Assembly (NCBI GenBank): GCA_024362935.1
Contig: JANCRA010000003.1
Location: 52,179,844 to 52,243,843, forward strand
DNA length: 64,000 nt
Source: Setophaga petechia
Taxonomy: Eukaryota > Chordata > Aves > Passeriformes > Parulidae
Direction of reading: 5' to 3'
In this document: positions 50,104 through 60,560 of the stretch, piece by piece
Layout of the letters: each line of letters begins with the position of its first letter
Position numbering within the stretch: position 1 is the first letter of the stretch
Translations under genes and position numbers: made by a program
Notes under the pieces: model-generated
What the model was told of the DNA's origin: nothing
Database searches by the model: none
The model's input: only the letters and a program-made list of their open reading frames with translations

Positions 50104-53100
50104 CACACTCACACAGAGCAGAGGCAGATGTCTCAGCACTACAGTTTAACTAATTCAGGTTGCTTTACACTCTGCTGTCTGGCTAACAATTAGATCTGCT
50201 GAAAAGACCTGCCATTTATTGAGGGGAAAAGCAGTTTTAAGAAGGCACAGACAATTCAGAATCCACACTGCAGCTATTCCTCTTCCAGATAAATCTTTAC
50301 TGTGTTTATTTCCATTGTGCCAATCACTGAAGGGCTCGAGAAATGAGCAGTACAACTTGCTGGGCACCTTCAAATGGCAGCTTCAGTTTGTTCAAGCCTG
50401 CACTTCAGGGGAGCATCTTCTCCATTTCATGCTCTCCATACTAGTCTCACCTTTTTCCTTGGTCATTATTGCAGAACAAACAAGAAAAATCCTGAAAACC
50501 TTCTGAAAACCTCTCCTAGCTGGATCCCTACAAACTTAGCCCATAATTCAGGCCCAGCCCACTGCTCAGAGACTCAGTTCCCCACCCTCTGATGTCCCCA
50601 GGATTCCTCCCATCCCTTCCCTGGCCAGCCCAGACACCCCAGGTTAGACCTAATTAGTCATTAAATACCCAAGCACTTTAATTCACCACCAATTCAGTGA
50701 ATCCAACCTGGCTACAATGTTAAGAATTTCACTGTGTGCACAAGTAGATGGCACTGATTTCAGCAATAACTGCCTAGAAAGACAATTTTAGAACCAAATT
50801 AGCAGTTAAATAATTGTAGGAATTACACAGAGGGATTTCTTTGATTGGACAGTTGCAATAATAGCTGCAGAAATCTGTCCTACACAGACTCTGCAAAATG
50901 GGCTACGTTATTGCAGCCTAAAGTTAATATTGTTGAAAACACACTGAATTCTGAGAACAGAAGCTCCTGTAAGATTATCTCTTTGGGGTGACTTTAATTA
51001 TCTGCATTAAACTGAAAATATTAGCTATATTGAAATATCTGATAAACCTTGACTATTGCACACACTATTATCTCAGTCCTGCTGTCATTATCTACCACTT
51101 TTAATTCTGATTTTTTTTAGAGAACCCACAGAGCCCATGCAGCAGGGATGAGTGTTCTGCAGCATCTTGGAGGGCTGGAGTGTAATTTCAGATAAGCATT
51201 AAACGTGCTTCCCTTCCAGCATTCTGAGGCTTTCATTAATTGCAGAGGCTGACTTGGGGCCTTTTGGAGGACAAAAAGGAGATTAATATCAATATGCCAT
51301 TGGTCTCCCACCCAGGACACCAAGGCCCATGCTGCAAAACAGAGAAAAAAGCTATCACAAAAAAAAAAAATAATAATAATAAATTATCACAAAAGGAAGA
51401 GCCCTACGGCCAGAGGGAGAGTGAAGCATCACTGACTGGTTTGGAAAAAGGGTTTGTTGGGTTTTTTTCCTCAATTGTTGATTGTCTCCTTATTGCCAGT
51501 GCCAGGAGACAAAGCAAACAAAGAACAGTATTTACCTTTGTTCTCTAATATTGTGACATTTAAACAGGGTAAATGCAAACTGTCAAACAGAGATTTTGAT
51601 ATTGATGACAACGATAGACTGGATTAGCAGAGAAAGGATTTGATTGATGATGGAACAAAAAGAAGATGGAATAATTAATACCCAGGATTGAATTTTTACG
51701 GACAATGAGCCACTTTAAATTCATTTTACATTTCTATCAGACTAAATTTTTGATCTAGTATTCTTAAATTTTAGGCGAGCATTTGACTTTATATCTCACA
51801 TTTTGATTAATAAAACATAAAATTGATACAGTGCCTATGCAATAGACTCTAAATGATTAAATTGAGCAGCAGTGCTTTTAATAGACTCACGTGGGGACTG
51901 ATTCACAGCCTTGCAGCCAACATTCCTGTCAGGGGGAAGTCAAAACTATCTGATAAAAGCTCCCAGATGACAAGTGGCGAGGCGAGGCACAACGAGGTCC
52001 AGCAGATGCAGCCAAGGACCAGACCACACATCTGCAAACAAGGGCTGGAGAGCAATTTTCCAGGGTGGGAGAGTCTGTGGGGGCAGCAGTGATGGAGGGC
52101 TGTGGCTGCTGAGCAGCCTCCATGAGGAGAAGCACTTGGGCTGCAGGGCCATTTATCTTGCTTCTGTCAATTACAAAGTCTGCAGAGTAGGCTTGTTCCA
52201 AAAAAAAAAAAAAAAGTCTTGGAAGCAGAGATGAATAATCAGATCAATGGGCAGCACTAAAGAAGTGGCCTTAATTCAACTTTTATATTTGGGGAGATCA
52301 GAACTACAACAAAAACTTCCCTCACACCTCACCAGGGACACCAGACCTTGGAGGCTGCAGCTCCAGAGGGACCCCAGGCTGGAAACACCTCCAAGAGACA
52401 CCAGGATGAAGAAAGGTGTGGGAAATACACCTGTGATGGAGCCCTCTGGGAGCTCAAAGCAACAGGCATGGCTTGACCACATCAGTCACTAAAGCAAGGA
52501 GAAAACTTGTGGCTCACGTTATTCAGAAGGCAAATCTGGCACCAGTGGCTCCTTTGTGATCTAAAAACCTGGAAACGTTTCACCAGAAACATTTTCCTGT
52601 GTTCTGTACTCCTTCTCCAGCACTTCTTTATTCTTCTGGATATGGGATTACTGGAGGAAAATCTCCATGTGCTCAGGAGTAACCCCAGCTGGTCAACAGC
52701 ATTTTTGTAGTCTCAGAAAAACACAAAGAGATCTTGGTAGGTGATAATCTGCTGAAATTCCTTTTGAAAATAACTCACTAACTTCATGTTAATTATGTAA
52801 CAGGAGTTCATGGTTTTTTATGGTGTTTCAATGGCCTAAAGAAAGGTACACATAGAAAATAATGGGTTTTTTTAATAGCAGCAGAGCCACAAAGAACACC
52901 TCATAAAATGTCTAATCAACACTCCCACTTATTTCCTTAGCAAGAGATCACTGCCTGCAGACAATTTAGAGGTCAAGCTCTATTAGTCCAATAAAGTCAA
53001 ACATTTGTTTTTGAACAGCAACAAACACATTTCAGATACCAAATCTTGCACAGGGAAACACACTGATAAATTCAGGAGGCTGCAGCTTTGAAAACATCCC

Positions 53101-54224
53101 TGTAGTGTCCACTATGGGAGCTCCTGTCTGTTTCTGGACTGACAGCCAACAGCAAACAGGTTTTTTTTCAAGTCTACTTTTATGTGTATTTAATTCAGCA
53201 GCTACATTCAGGAAAAAAACAAACAAACAAAAAAAAAAAAAGAAATTTTTTTTTAAACCCCAACGAAACCAGCCAAATAAACAAAGAAAACCACACATCA
53301 GGGTTTGAGAACTTTCAGAACTGGTGAGCACCAGGAAATTCAGACAAACCTGTCAGAGAACACTGGACAGCTACAACAATCAAACCTGTACAAGTCTTAA
53401 AAACATTCAGCCAAGATCACAGAAGTACTTCAAAGTCACAGTATTGTGGAAAGCCAGGCCAGAATATGCTAAATAAAACCAAAAACATCAGTTTCAAGAG
53501 TTTTTGAAAACTACTCCTAAAATTTCTCATGGAAGGCAATGACAGAAAACTGTCCTGATTAGCCACGACCCCTAGAAAAATCCAATTTTTCACTACTGAC
53601 ACATTCATCTGCCAAAGCTACTCATCAGATTAAAAGGAAACTACACAAAGGAAGAACTCATCAAGTCTGTAATGGTTTCTTTTAAATCAGTTTTTCAGAA
53701 CTTGAGTGACAAAGAACATCACACAAGCGAAATCATTTTCATTATTTTCAAAACAAAGAGCAACTATCTGGTAAGAAACTGCTTCCTCAGACAAACTTCC
53801 ATATTCCAACTCTTTTCTTAACATTTTTACATCAGTTGCCAAAATATCATGCTGGTGTCAGTTATTTCACTGTTTAAGAAACAGCACAGAAAACCAACAC
53901 ATCTTTGTTTCCCCTTTCTTTGGAACCTGGAGTTTGGGGGGTTTTTGACATTTTAATTTCCATGCATTTAAATGCTTAGCCTTTTTCTTTTCTTGGTAAC
54001 ACTTTAAAAAATCAGTCTCTTAACCTTGTGAATGACCTGCATTTATGTGCCAATCTTGTGTTGGCCCAGCTAGGAATGGCACCAGGTTTAATTTACAGAA
54101 TCCACAACTCTCAAATGCAGGGCACCAATTTCCTTAAAGCCTTCTCACATCTTTCCAGCTAAAGACACTGCAGTGAGATCATCACATCCCTGGGCAGCAG
54201 AGTGGTGCAGGATACTCCTGCTGC

Positions 54225-54247
54225 TTTTTATATTATTATTATTATTA
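54225..54247. repeat. (ATT)n microsatellite
   Basis: About six ATT units followed by ACCTGGG. Confidence 0.85.
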
Positions 54248-54889
54248 CCTGGGATTACAGATGGATGGCAGTTCACAGCAGCTCCCTCCAGGAAGGTTTT
54301 TCTCCCCACCCATCTGCAGGAGCACTGAGGAAAGCACAGCCCAGTGGGTGTCTCAGCACAAAGGCTTTCCCAGAGAGCAGCCAAAACCCCTTTCCAGCCA
54401 TTACAAGGAAAATGCAGGCACATGAGGGCAATTCAGGAGAAATTTCAAAAGAAGAGCTGCAGCTGCTCCCCTGCTGATGCCCCAAACCTGATGATAACAC
54501 CTGAAAATTGGAGGCCCGGCCTGAGGCTGGGTGTTTACAGCCTTACACTGAGTTTGCTGTCATTTCTCCCACCTGCTCCTCCCATTCAGAGCCAGTAGGA
54601 ATCAGCTGGAGCAGTTCCCTGAAAAGGTTGTTAACAGGTGATAAAATGACAGGCAAGGTGTTGTGGACAGTTTCTCATTCCACAGCAATGCACACTGGAG
54701 AAAACGTGAAAGGGCACTGTCTTATGAGTCTGAGGATTTGTTGTTCTCCTCTTTGAATGTTCTTTCATTTTTCCTCCATTTCTTCCTGCTCTCAGAAAGC
54801 AGAAAAGTATTTCTTCTGATTTAACCTCCAGATCAAGTAGAAATATGTGTGTTACATTTTGCTACACATGCTGTATATACCTCCAAAAA

Positions 54890-55028
54890 GTAATCGCTAT
54901 TTAAATATATTATTCATATTAATTATACATTATACAATATTACATAAAAATGTATAACTATCTATTATATAATTAATTATATATTCTAGATTAATATCTA
55001 ATTAATATCTATTAATTTCTAATTAAAT
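54890..55028. repeat. AT-rich tract
   Basis: Nearly pure A/T with repeated ATTAATTATA, ATATTAATTAT and TAATATCTAATTAATATCTA motifs. It resembles decayed simple sequence and has no coding content. Confidence 0.8.
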
Positions 55029-56000
55029 AGACTCACTGGGAGTTTTTCTGTGTGTTGTTTGAGCTGAGAAATGCCCCGTGCAAATCCCCTCAGTGCTATC
55101 CCACCTGGCTGGTTTGGCAGTAAAAGGCAGGTCAGTTCAGGAAGTACAAGCAGAAGGGAGAGAGAACAGTAAATAACCACCAAAATCTTTTTCAATGAAA
55201 TGTTGACATGTTTGGACATTGAATGAAATTCATCTGCAAACATTCCCAATATTTACCAGCAGCAGGAACAACCTTTCCCACATGACTGAGATAATACCAT
55301 AAACAGAAAATTTCTCACAGTCCCCTTCCTCTTGTTCATTGGCCTGACCTCAAGCAAGTGTGAAATACTTTAAAAAATCAGCCCAGTGAAGACTAGGAGG
55401 ATGCGATACACTCCTGGGCGAGTGAACACGTCAGAAAATAAGATTTTAAAGTCCCTTTACCATAAACAGCCAGTCAGCATTCCCTATAGGATAAACACGG
55501 ACACCCCTCCATCTACTCTGAGCTACTTGCTTGTCTTCATCTATGGAGAACATCAGAAAACATCTATGGAGCTTCATCAGAAGGGCTTCAGTATATATGA
55601 ATTTAGAGCATTCTCTGGCTATATGGACAGAGTTATTTACTGTCAGCTAATTATTCATTATCAGCTCAGAGCCAGGAATGCAGTGGGAGAGGGTAACTCA
55701 TGGCTGGAGGGTCTGTGCCAAGCACATCCATGAAAATCTCAAATCCTGCCAAAGAAGCACCTTCTTGAGTGCCCCTGGCAGCCCATTTCCAGCCCTTGCT
55801 GTAGTGATGATTTGACTAAAATGAGCAGAACTGGGGCTTTTCACTGCTCTTTCACAGGGCAGCTGAGGTGTCTGCACGCATTTTGCTCCCTTGGGGTGAT
55901 CAGAACATTGAAAGAGCAACATGAAACAGTCTGAGACTACTGATCTTCCAAAATGCTGGACTGGGAACTGTGGAGAGCGACCACAGGAGATGGAGGGTGT
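55029..56000. other. Intronic sequence, nothing recognised
   Basis: No element identified. The ORF at 55386-55733 has no recognised domain or splice context. Confidence 0.5.
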
Positions 56001-56540
56001 CTTTTCCTATGGCCTCATCCTTTTCCTGTGTCCTTAACCTTCTCCTATGTCCTTATCCTTTTCCTGTGTCCTTAACCTTCTCCTACGTGTTCATCCTTCT
56101 CCTATGTCCTCATCCTTTTCCTGTGTCCTCATCCTTTTCCTATGTGTTCATCCTTTTCCCGTGTCCTCATCCTTTTCCTATGTGTTCATCCTTCTCCTAT
56201 GTCCTCATCCTTTTCCCATGTCCTCATCCTTTTCCCATGTCCTCATCCTTTTCCTGGGTCCTTATCCTTTTCCTGTGTCCTTATCCTTCTCCTATGTCCT
56301 CATCCTTCTCCTATGTCCTCATCCTTTTCCTGTGTCCTCATCCTTTTCCTATGTCCTCATCCTTTTCCTGTGTCCTCATCCTTCTCCTGTGTCCTCATCC
56401 TTTGCCCGCGTCCTCATCCTTTTCCTATGTGTTCATCCTTTTCCTATGTGTTCATCCTTTTCCCATGTCCTTCACCTTTTCCTATGTTCTCATCCTTTTC
56501 CTGTGTCCTTATCCTTTTCCCATGTCCTTATCCCTTTCCA
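56001..56540. repeat. 19-bp pyrimidine-rich minisatellite, about 28 copies
   Basis: The unit is CCTCATCCTTTTCCTATGT with variants (TGTGT, CCATGT, CTTATCC, GTTCATCC). Because 19 is not a multiple of three, all three plus frames cycle through the same 19-residue pattern. None contains a stop, which gives three overlapping ORFs rich in Ser, Phe, Leu, Pro and Cys. The strand asymmetry (plus strand almost purine-poor) is strong. Confidence 0.95.
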
Positions 56541-59409
56541 CAGTGCTGGATCCAGGGAAGGACTGGTGCCCCACGTGCTCACAGCCCTCACCCCTTGGGC
56601 AGTGAGGACATCAGCCCATGCACTCCCAGATCCACCAATTCTGGTGTTTTCTGGGGAGATTCAGGAGCTGAGAGGCCCCGAGTCAGGGCTCAGGGAGCTG
56701 CCATCCATCGGGAGCTGTGGCCTGTGGGAGGTGGCTCTGGCAATTTAGCAGCTGGCACAGAGCACTCTGTGAGTTGTTCAATCAAAGCTCCAGCTGGGAG
56801 AAGCAGCCCTGGCGCTGGAGGTGTCCTTATTGTTTGTGAAATCATTGTTAATTAAGGTGAGATCTCACTGTGCTGGTGCTCAGCCAGCACAGGGGGAAAT
56901 GGACCTTTCCCTGACAAGTTTATCGTTCAAACAGCCTCCATGAGCAAGCATAAAGGATGATTCAAAATGTAAAAGGTTTGTTTTATTGTTTCTGGAAACT
57001 TTATTTCCACAGGCCCCCCGCTGCAGTCCCTCTGATTAGCTGATCAATCTCATGAGCAGCACAAGCATGAACAATGTGCCTTTCCCTCTGCTTTACCCAA
57101 GCCATGGTGACACTGGCTGAGAGATGCTCCAGCAACACCACAGCTGCCATTCCAACACGTGTCCTTCCTCTTCTTCTCCCAGGGAGAATGTTTGCCCACA
57201 GCTCACACTTCTGGGTCACGAGGGAGTTCTACCTGGTTGGAGCATGGTAAGAGTCAACCCAAACCCTCAGATTCCCTCCTTCCATTTCTGGTGCTTCACT
57301 TTTTTCTTTCTTGACAGATTATGTTCAGTTTGACCTCATTTTTGCCCAGGCCATTCTGTAATCCTGATTTATGGTGGGCAATGTAACCTTGTTTTCAACC
57401 TCAACTCAGGTAGTGGTCCTGGGGGTGACACACTGTGGAAATTAATTATTAACTCTGCATGTCACTGGGCAGTATGGCATGCACCCAGCTAAAGGAGCAT
57501 AAAATACCTGTAAAACTACAAATAAAACATCTCATCTGATGTTTGAAACCTAATCACTCTGTAGTCTATGGTGAAAGAGTCGCAGGGCACTGGCCAGCAC
57601 TGAGCCCCTCACACAGAGATAATCAATCCCTCTGAGCCCAACACCTAGAAGCTGAATGCTCATCCTTCCAGGGTCTCTCTTCGTGTTCAATTTTTGTTGA
57701 AGTCTAAGGAAATATGGTTGATCTCAGAGATGAGGAAAATTTTGAGTTGTCTTCTGAAGCAGCAGCACCAAAGTCAAACAGGTTTTCCCCTCCATGCTCC
57801 TGGTTCCCTGCTTTGTCTTCACACACTGCAATGCTGCACACAAACCCAAAAGAAGACTGGAGCATTTATCCACGAGTGTGTGCATCTGTACAGACAGAAT
57901 TTACCCAGAAAGGCAAACACTGCCCAGAGGAGGAAGCTGTAGCAGAAATGGTGCATGACAAGTGCTGCTCCCAGTGTTTGCTGCATCCTGTAGCACCACT
58001 TGGACTCCATGGCAGTAGATCAGCTCTATTAATCACAGACATTCCTGTAGTCATCACCAAAATGAGTAAAAGCACATTTGCTTAAAAGAAATCCAGGCCT
58101 GGGCTGCTCTCTATAAACATTCTTAGACACAAATTATGTTCTTGACTGAAAATTTGGCTCCACCACGTTTTGCTCCTGACTTCAATGGGAGGCAGCACTG
58201 CATGAGCTCTGGAAGGCAGAGCTTTCAAGGTTAATTGACATCCAATTAATGCACCTCAGCAATCATATCTAGTGATCAACACGGCACAGGAGTAGTAAAG
58301 TTTTATTTGCAATTTCAGCTGTAAAGCTCAAAGCTATCAAGTACAACAAATTATGTTTAGTATCTTAGTGTAACTACCCAATAATCTGAAATTCCCAGGC
58401 AGAGCCTATCAGTGACAGTATTTTCCACTGTGTGGGCTGTGTACACTGTGATGATGTACTTTGGCTTGGTGCTGTAGTTGCTTCTCACCCCTTTTTCTCT
58501 TTTCCAAGCTGTTGGCTATGAGATACCTACAAATACAGAGTTTTTTAACTCTACTGGATTTCTTCACTTACAAATGAGATCATGGCTGTGCCATAAATAC
58601 ATGCAGACGACAAAGGAAGAAACAGAATATTATTAACACTTTTCAGCCTGCTCTTGAATCTCATCCTGGAGTGTGGAGAGGTGTCTTGTTGCATTGTCAG
58701 AAATGCCTCAGCTCTGGCAGCTGAGCTCTGAGAGCCTGGCTGCCTCCAAGGGAAGGAGCACATCTCTTAACTCAGGTGTGGTGCAAGAGTTCCTGTAAAA
58801 TCCAGACTGATTTGACAGGCAAAGGGAAAAAATCAGCCATTCCTCTGATCATTGTGTCACAGAGGTAAATCAGACTGTGGCATTTACATGCCCAGCACAA
58901 GTAATGCAGTAAGAGGCACTGCTCCACCAACCTACAACCTGCAGATGACAAACCTTATTATGTTATGGCTGTAACGCTGACACCAATTGTACACAATTAC
59001 TGAGCATTCCTGTTAACGGCTTCAAAATGTGGACTCACATACCTAGTCCTTGAATCCATAGGAATAATCGAGCCCTATATCAATTTTAGCCTCTATTAGC
59101 ATAGCCTCGGGATTATATTTGGCATCTCTATCTGGCACACACAATAACTGCCAGCAACAGTAACCATTTCTGCATTGAGGTCACCGAGAATCTCCACAGC
59201 TCTGAGAAGTCTGGAGAGCACAGGACACTGCCCGGCACAAAAAGTCCAGGGAAACGGGGAAAAAATAACCCAAAAATTGTCCGAGCTTTCTTTCAGCTGC
59301 AATTTAGATTTTCGGTCAGATCTCAGCACAGCTTGCCCTCTGCTAACCCCTCCTTATCATCCCCTCCTCCCCACCACACACACACACACAGAGAATCACC
59401 AGAATCGAT
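56541..59409. other. Intronic sequence approaching the CpG island
   Basis: No gene or dispersed repeat recognised. A (CA)8 run lies at 59375-59390. GC content rises after about 59400. Confidence 0.5.
59375..59390. repeat. (CA)8 microsatellite
   Basis: Eight uninterrupted CA units at the intronic edge of the CpG island. Confidence 0.9.
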
Positions 59410-59720
59410 TTAACAAAAGCCTCTGGCCGTGCAAGGAACGAGCCGTAACCCGAGGATCCCGTCCCATCGGAAATGCGCCAGGCAGCGCTGGCTGTCTCGG
59501 GGAAAGGCGCAACCCCCGAGCATCCCCGGCGCACAGAGAGCCTCGCTAGGAACGGCATGCGGCAGACAAAGAGCGGCGCCCGGCGCTCCCCGCCGCTCCC
59601 GGCGCTGCCGGGCACCGGGCACCGGGCACGCTTCGCCTTCTCCCGCATCCCTCCGGCACGGGCTGGGCTCGCTCCGGGTGCGGGTGATGCTGCTCGGAGC
59701 ATCTCCCGCGCATCTCCCGC

Positions 59721-59744
59721 GCTGCTGCTGCTGCTGCTGCTGCT
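59721..59744 (-). repeat. (AGC)8 repeat abutting the exon 1 splice donor
   Basis: On the minus strand the intron begins GTA and then runs directly into eight AGC triplets, so the first AGC supplies donor positions +4 to +6. On the plus strand it reads as eight GCT units. Confidence 0.95.
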
Positions 59745-59747
59745 TAC

Positions 59748-59904
59748 CGGGCTGGGCGCGGGCGCTCGGCGGTCCGGCCGCGCTCAGGGCCAGGAGCAGC
59801 AGCACGGCCGGGCCCGCTCCTCCTCCTCCTCCTCCTCCTCCTCCTCGTCCCGCGGGCCGGGCGCTGCGCGGGGGCGCTGGGCCGGGCGCTGCCGCCCGCC
59901 GCAT
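59748..59904 (-). CDS. Coding exon 1: signal-peptide exon of an unidentified secreted or membrane protein
   Basis: Seen: on the minus strand an ATG (plus 59904-59902, G at -3) opens 52 codons plus one base, ending at a consensus donor CCG|GTAAGC (GT at 59747-59746). The peptide starts MRRAAAPGPAPP, has nine glycines at residues 21-29, a hydrophobic core AVLLLLALSAA at 33-43, and a likely signal-peptidase site SARA|QPG after residue 50 (Ala at -3 and -1). The frame is open far upstream, so the start is chosen because the signal peptide follows it. It lies in a CpG island, as first exons often do. Phase 1 after a signal-peptide exon is common in extracellular proteins and matches the exon whose acceptor is at 1360-1359. 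I do not recognise the gene. An isolated open frame in GC-rich DNA is the alternative, but donor, signal peptide and matching phase together argue for a real exon. Confidence 0.6.
59818..59844 (-). repeat. GGA9 repeat encoding polyglycine in the signal-peptide exon
   Basis: Nine consecutive GGA codons (minus strand) encode glycines 21-29 just upstream of the hydrophobic core. Perfect codon identity marks it as a triplet repeat prone to length change. Confidence 0.9.
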
Positions 59905-60231
59905 CCCCGCGCCTGGCACGGCCCCGCTCAGCGGGCAGCGCTGCCCATGGCCGGCCGGGCTCTGGAGCGGCGGCTCCGCAGGCGGGCGGCGGCCGAGGGG
60001 GCGGAGCGGGAGCCCCGCATGCCGCCCGGGGGGCTCTGCCCGCTGAGCGCCGCCCGGCCCGGCTGCTCGGGCTCCGGCACAACCGAGCTGCACCCACCCA
60101 CAAAGGGCTCTGGGCGCCGCCAGAGCCGGCCCCGCTCCCCGCCCTCCGAGCGCGGGAGGCGGGAGCGGGGGCGGCGCTGCCGGAGCCGCGGGGACCCCTC
60201 CGCAGCCCCCCGGGTCAGGAACGGGGAGCGG

Positions 60232-60560
60232 CTCCCGAGGATGGGTCACTGGGTCCCGGGGATATGTCACTCGGTCCTGGCCCGTGCCCTGCCGACAGTG
60301 GCTCCTGGGGATGTGTCACTGGGTCCCGGGGATGCGTCAATGGGTCCTGACCCGTGCCCTGCCGACAGTGGGTCCCGGGGATGTGTCACACGGTCCCGGC
60401 CCGTACCCTGCCGACAGCGGCTCCCGGGGATGTGTCACACGGTCCCGGCCCGTACCCTGCCGACAGTGGCTCCCGGGGTTGTGTCACTGGGTCCCGGGGA
60501 TGTGTCACTCGGTCCTGGCCCGTGCCCTGCCGACAGCGGCTCCCGGGGATGTGTCACCTC
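60232..60560. repeat. GC-rich minisatellite with 49- and 70-bp periods
   Basis: GCCGACAG recurs at 60291, 60361, 60410, 60459 and 60529, i.e. spacings 70, 49, 49, 70. The longer unit carries one extra 21-bp module of the type TGGGTCCCGGGGATGTGTCA. It lies upstream of the presumed start codon and generates repeat-driven ORFs on both strands. Confidence 0.93.

Larger units (their letters stand above)
47799..54889. other. Intronic sequence with minor simple repeats
   Basis: Contains a 29-bp two-copy tandem (50046-50103), an A/TAA tract (51359-51382), an A17 run (52200-52216), an A-rich CAAA tract (53211-53252) and an ATT microsatellite (54225-54247). No gene or dispersed element was recognised. 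Confidence 0.5.
1359..59747 (-). other. Inferred first intron (58,389 bp) of the minus-strand gene
   Basis: The interval is bounded on the minus strand by a GTAAGC donor (59747-59742) and an AG acceptor (1360-1359) preceded by a moderately T-rich tract. Both ends are phase 1. No convincing internal coding exon was found on either strand; all dispersed repeats listed below fall inside it. Whether unlisted small alternative exons exist cannot be decided by reading alone. Confidence 0.5.

Noticed and set aside
55970..56855. Three overlapping plus-strand ORFs of 211-237 codons
   Set aside because: All are translations of the 19-bp minisatellite in different frames.
59410..60270. Whole 286-residue minus-strand ORF as one protein
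   Set aside because: Only the part from the ATG at 59904 to the donor at 59748 makes biological sense (signal peptide, consensus donor). Beyond the donor the frame reads the AGC repeat and intron.
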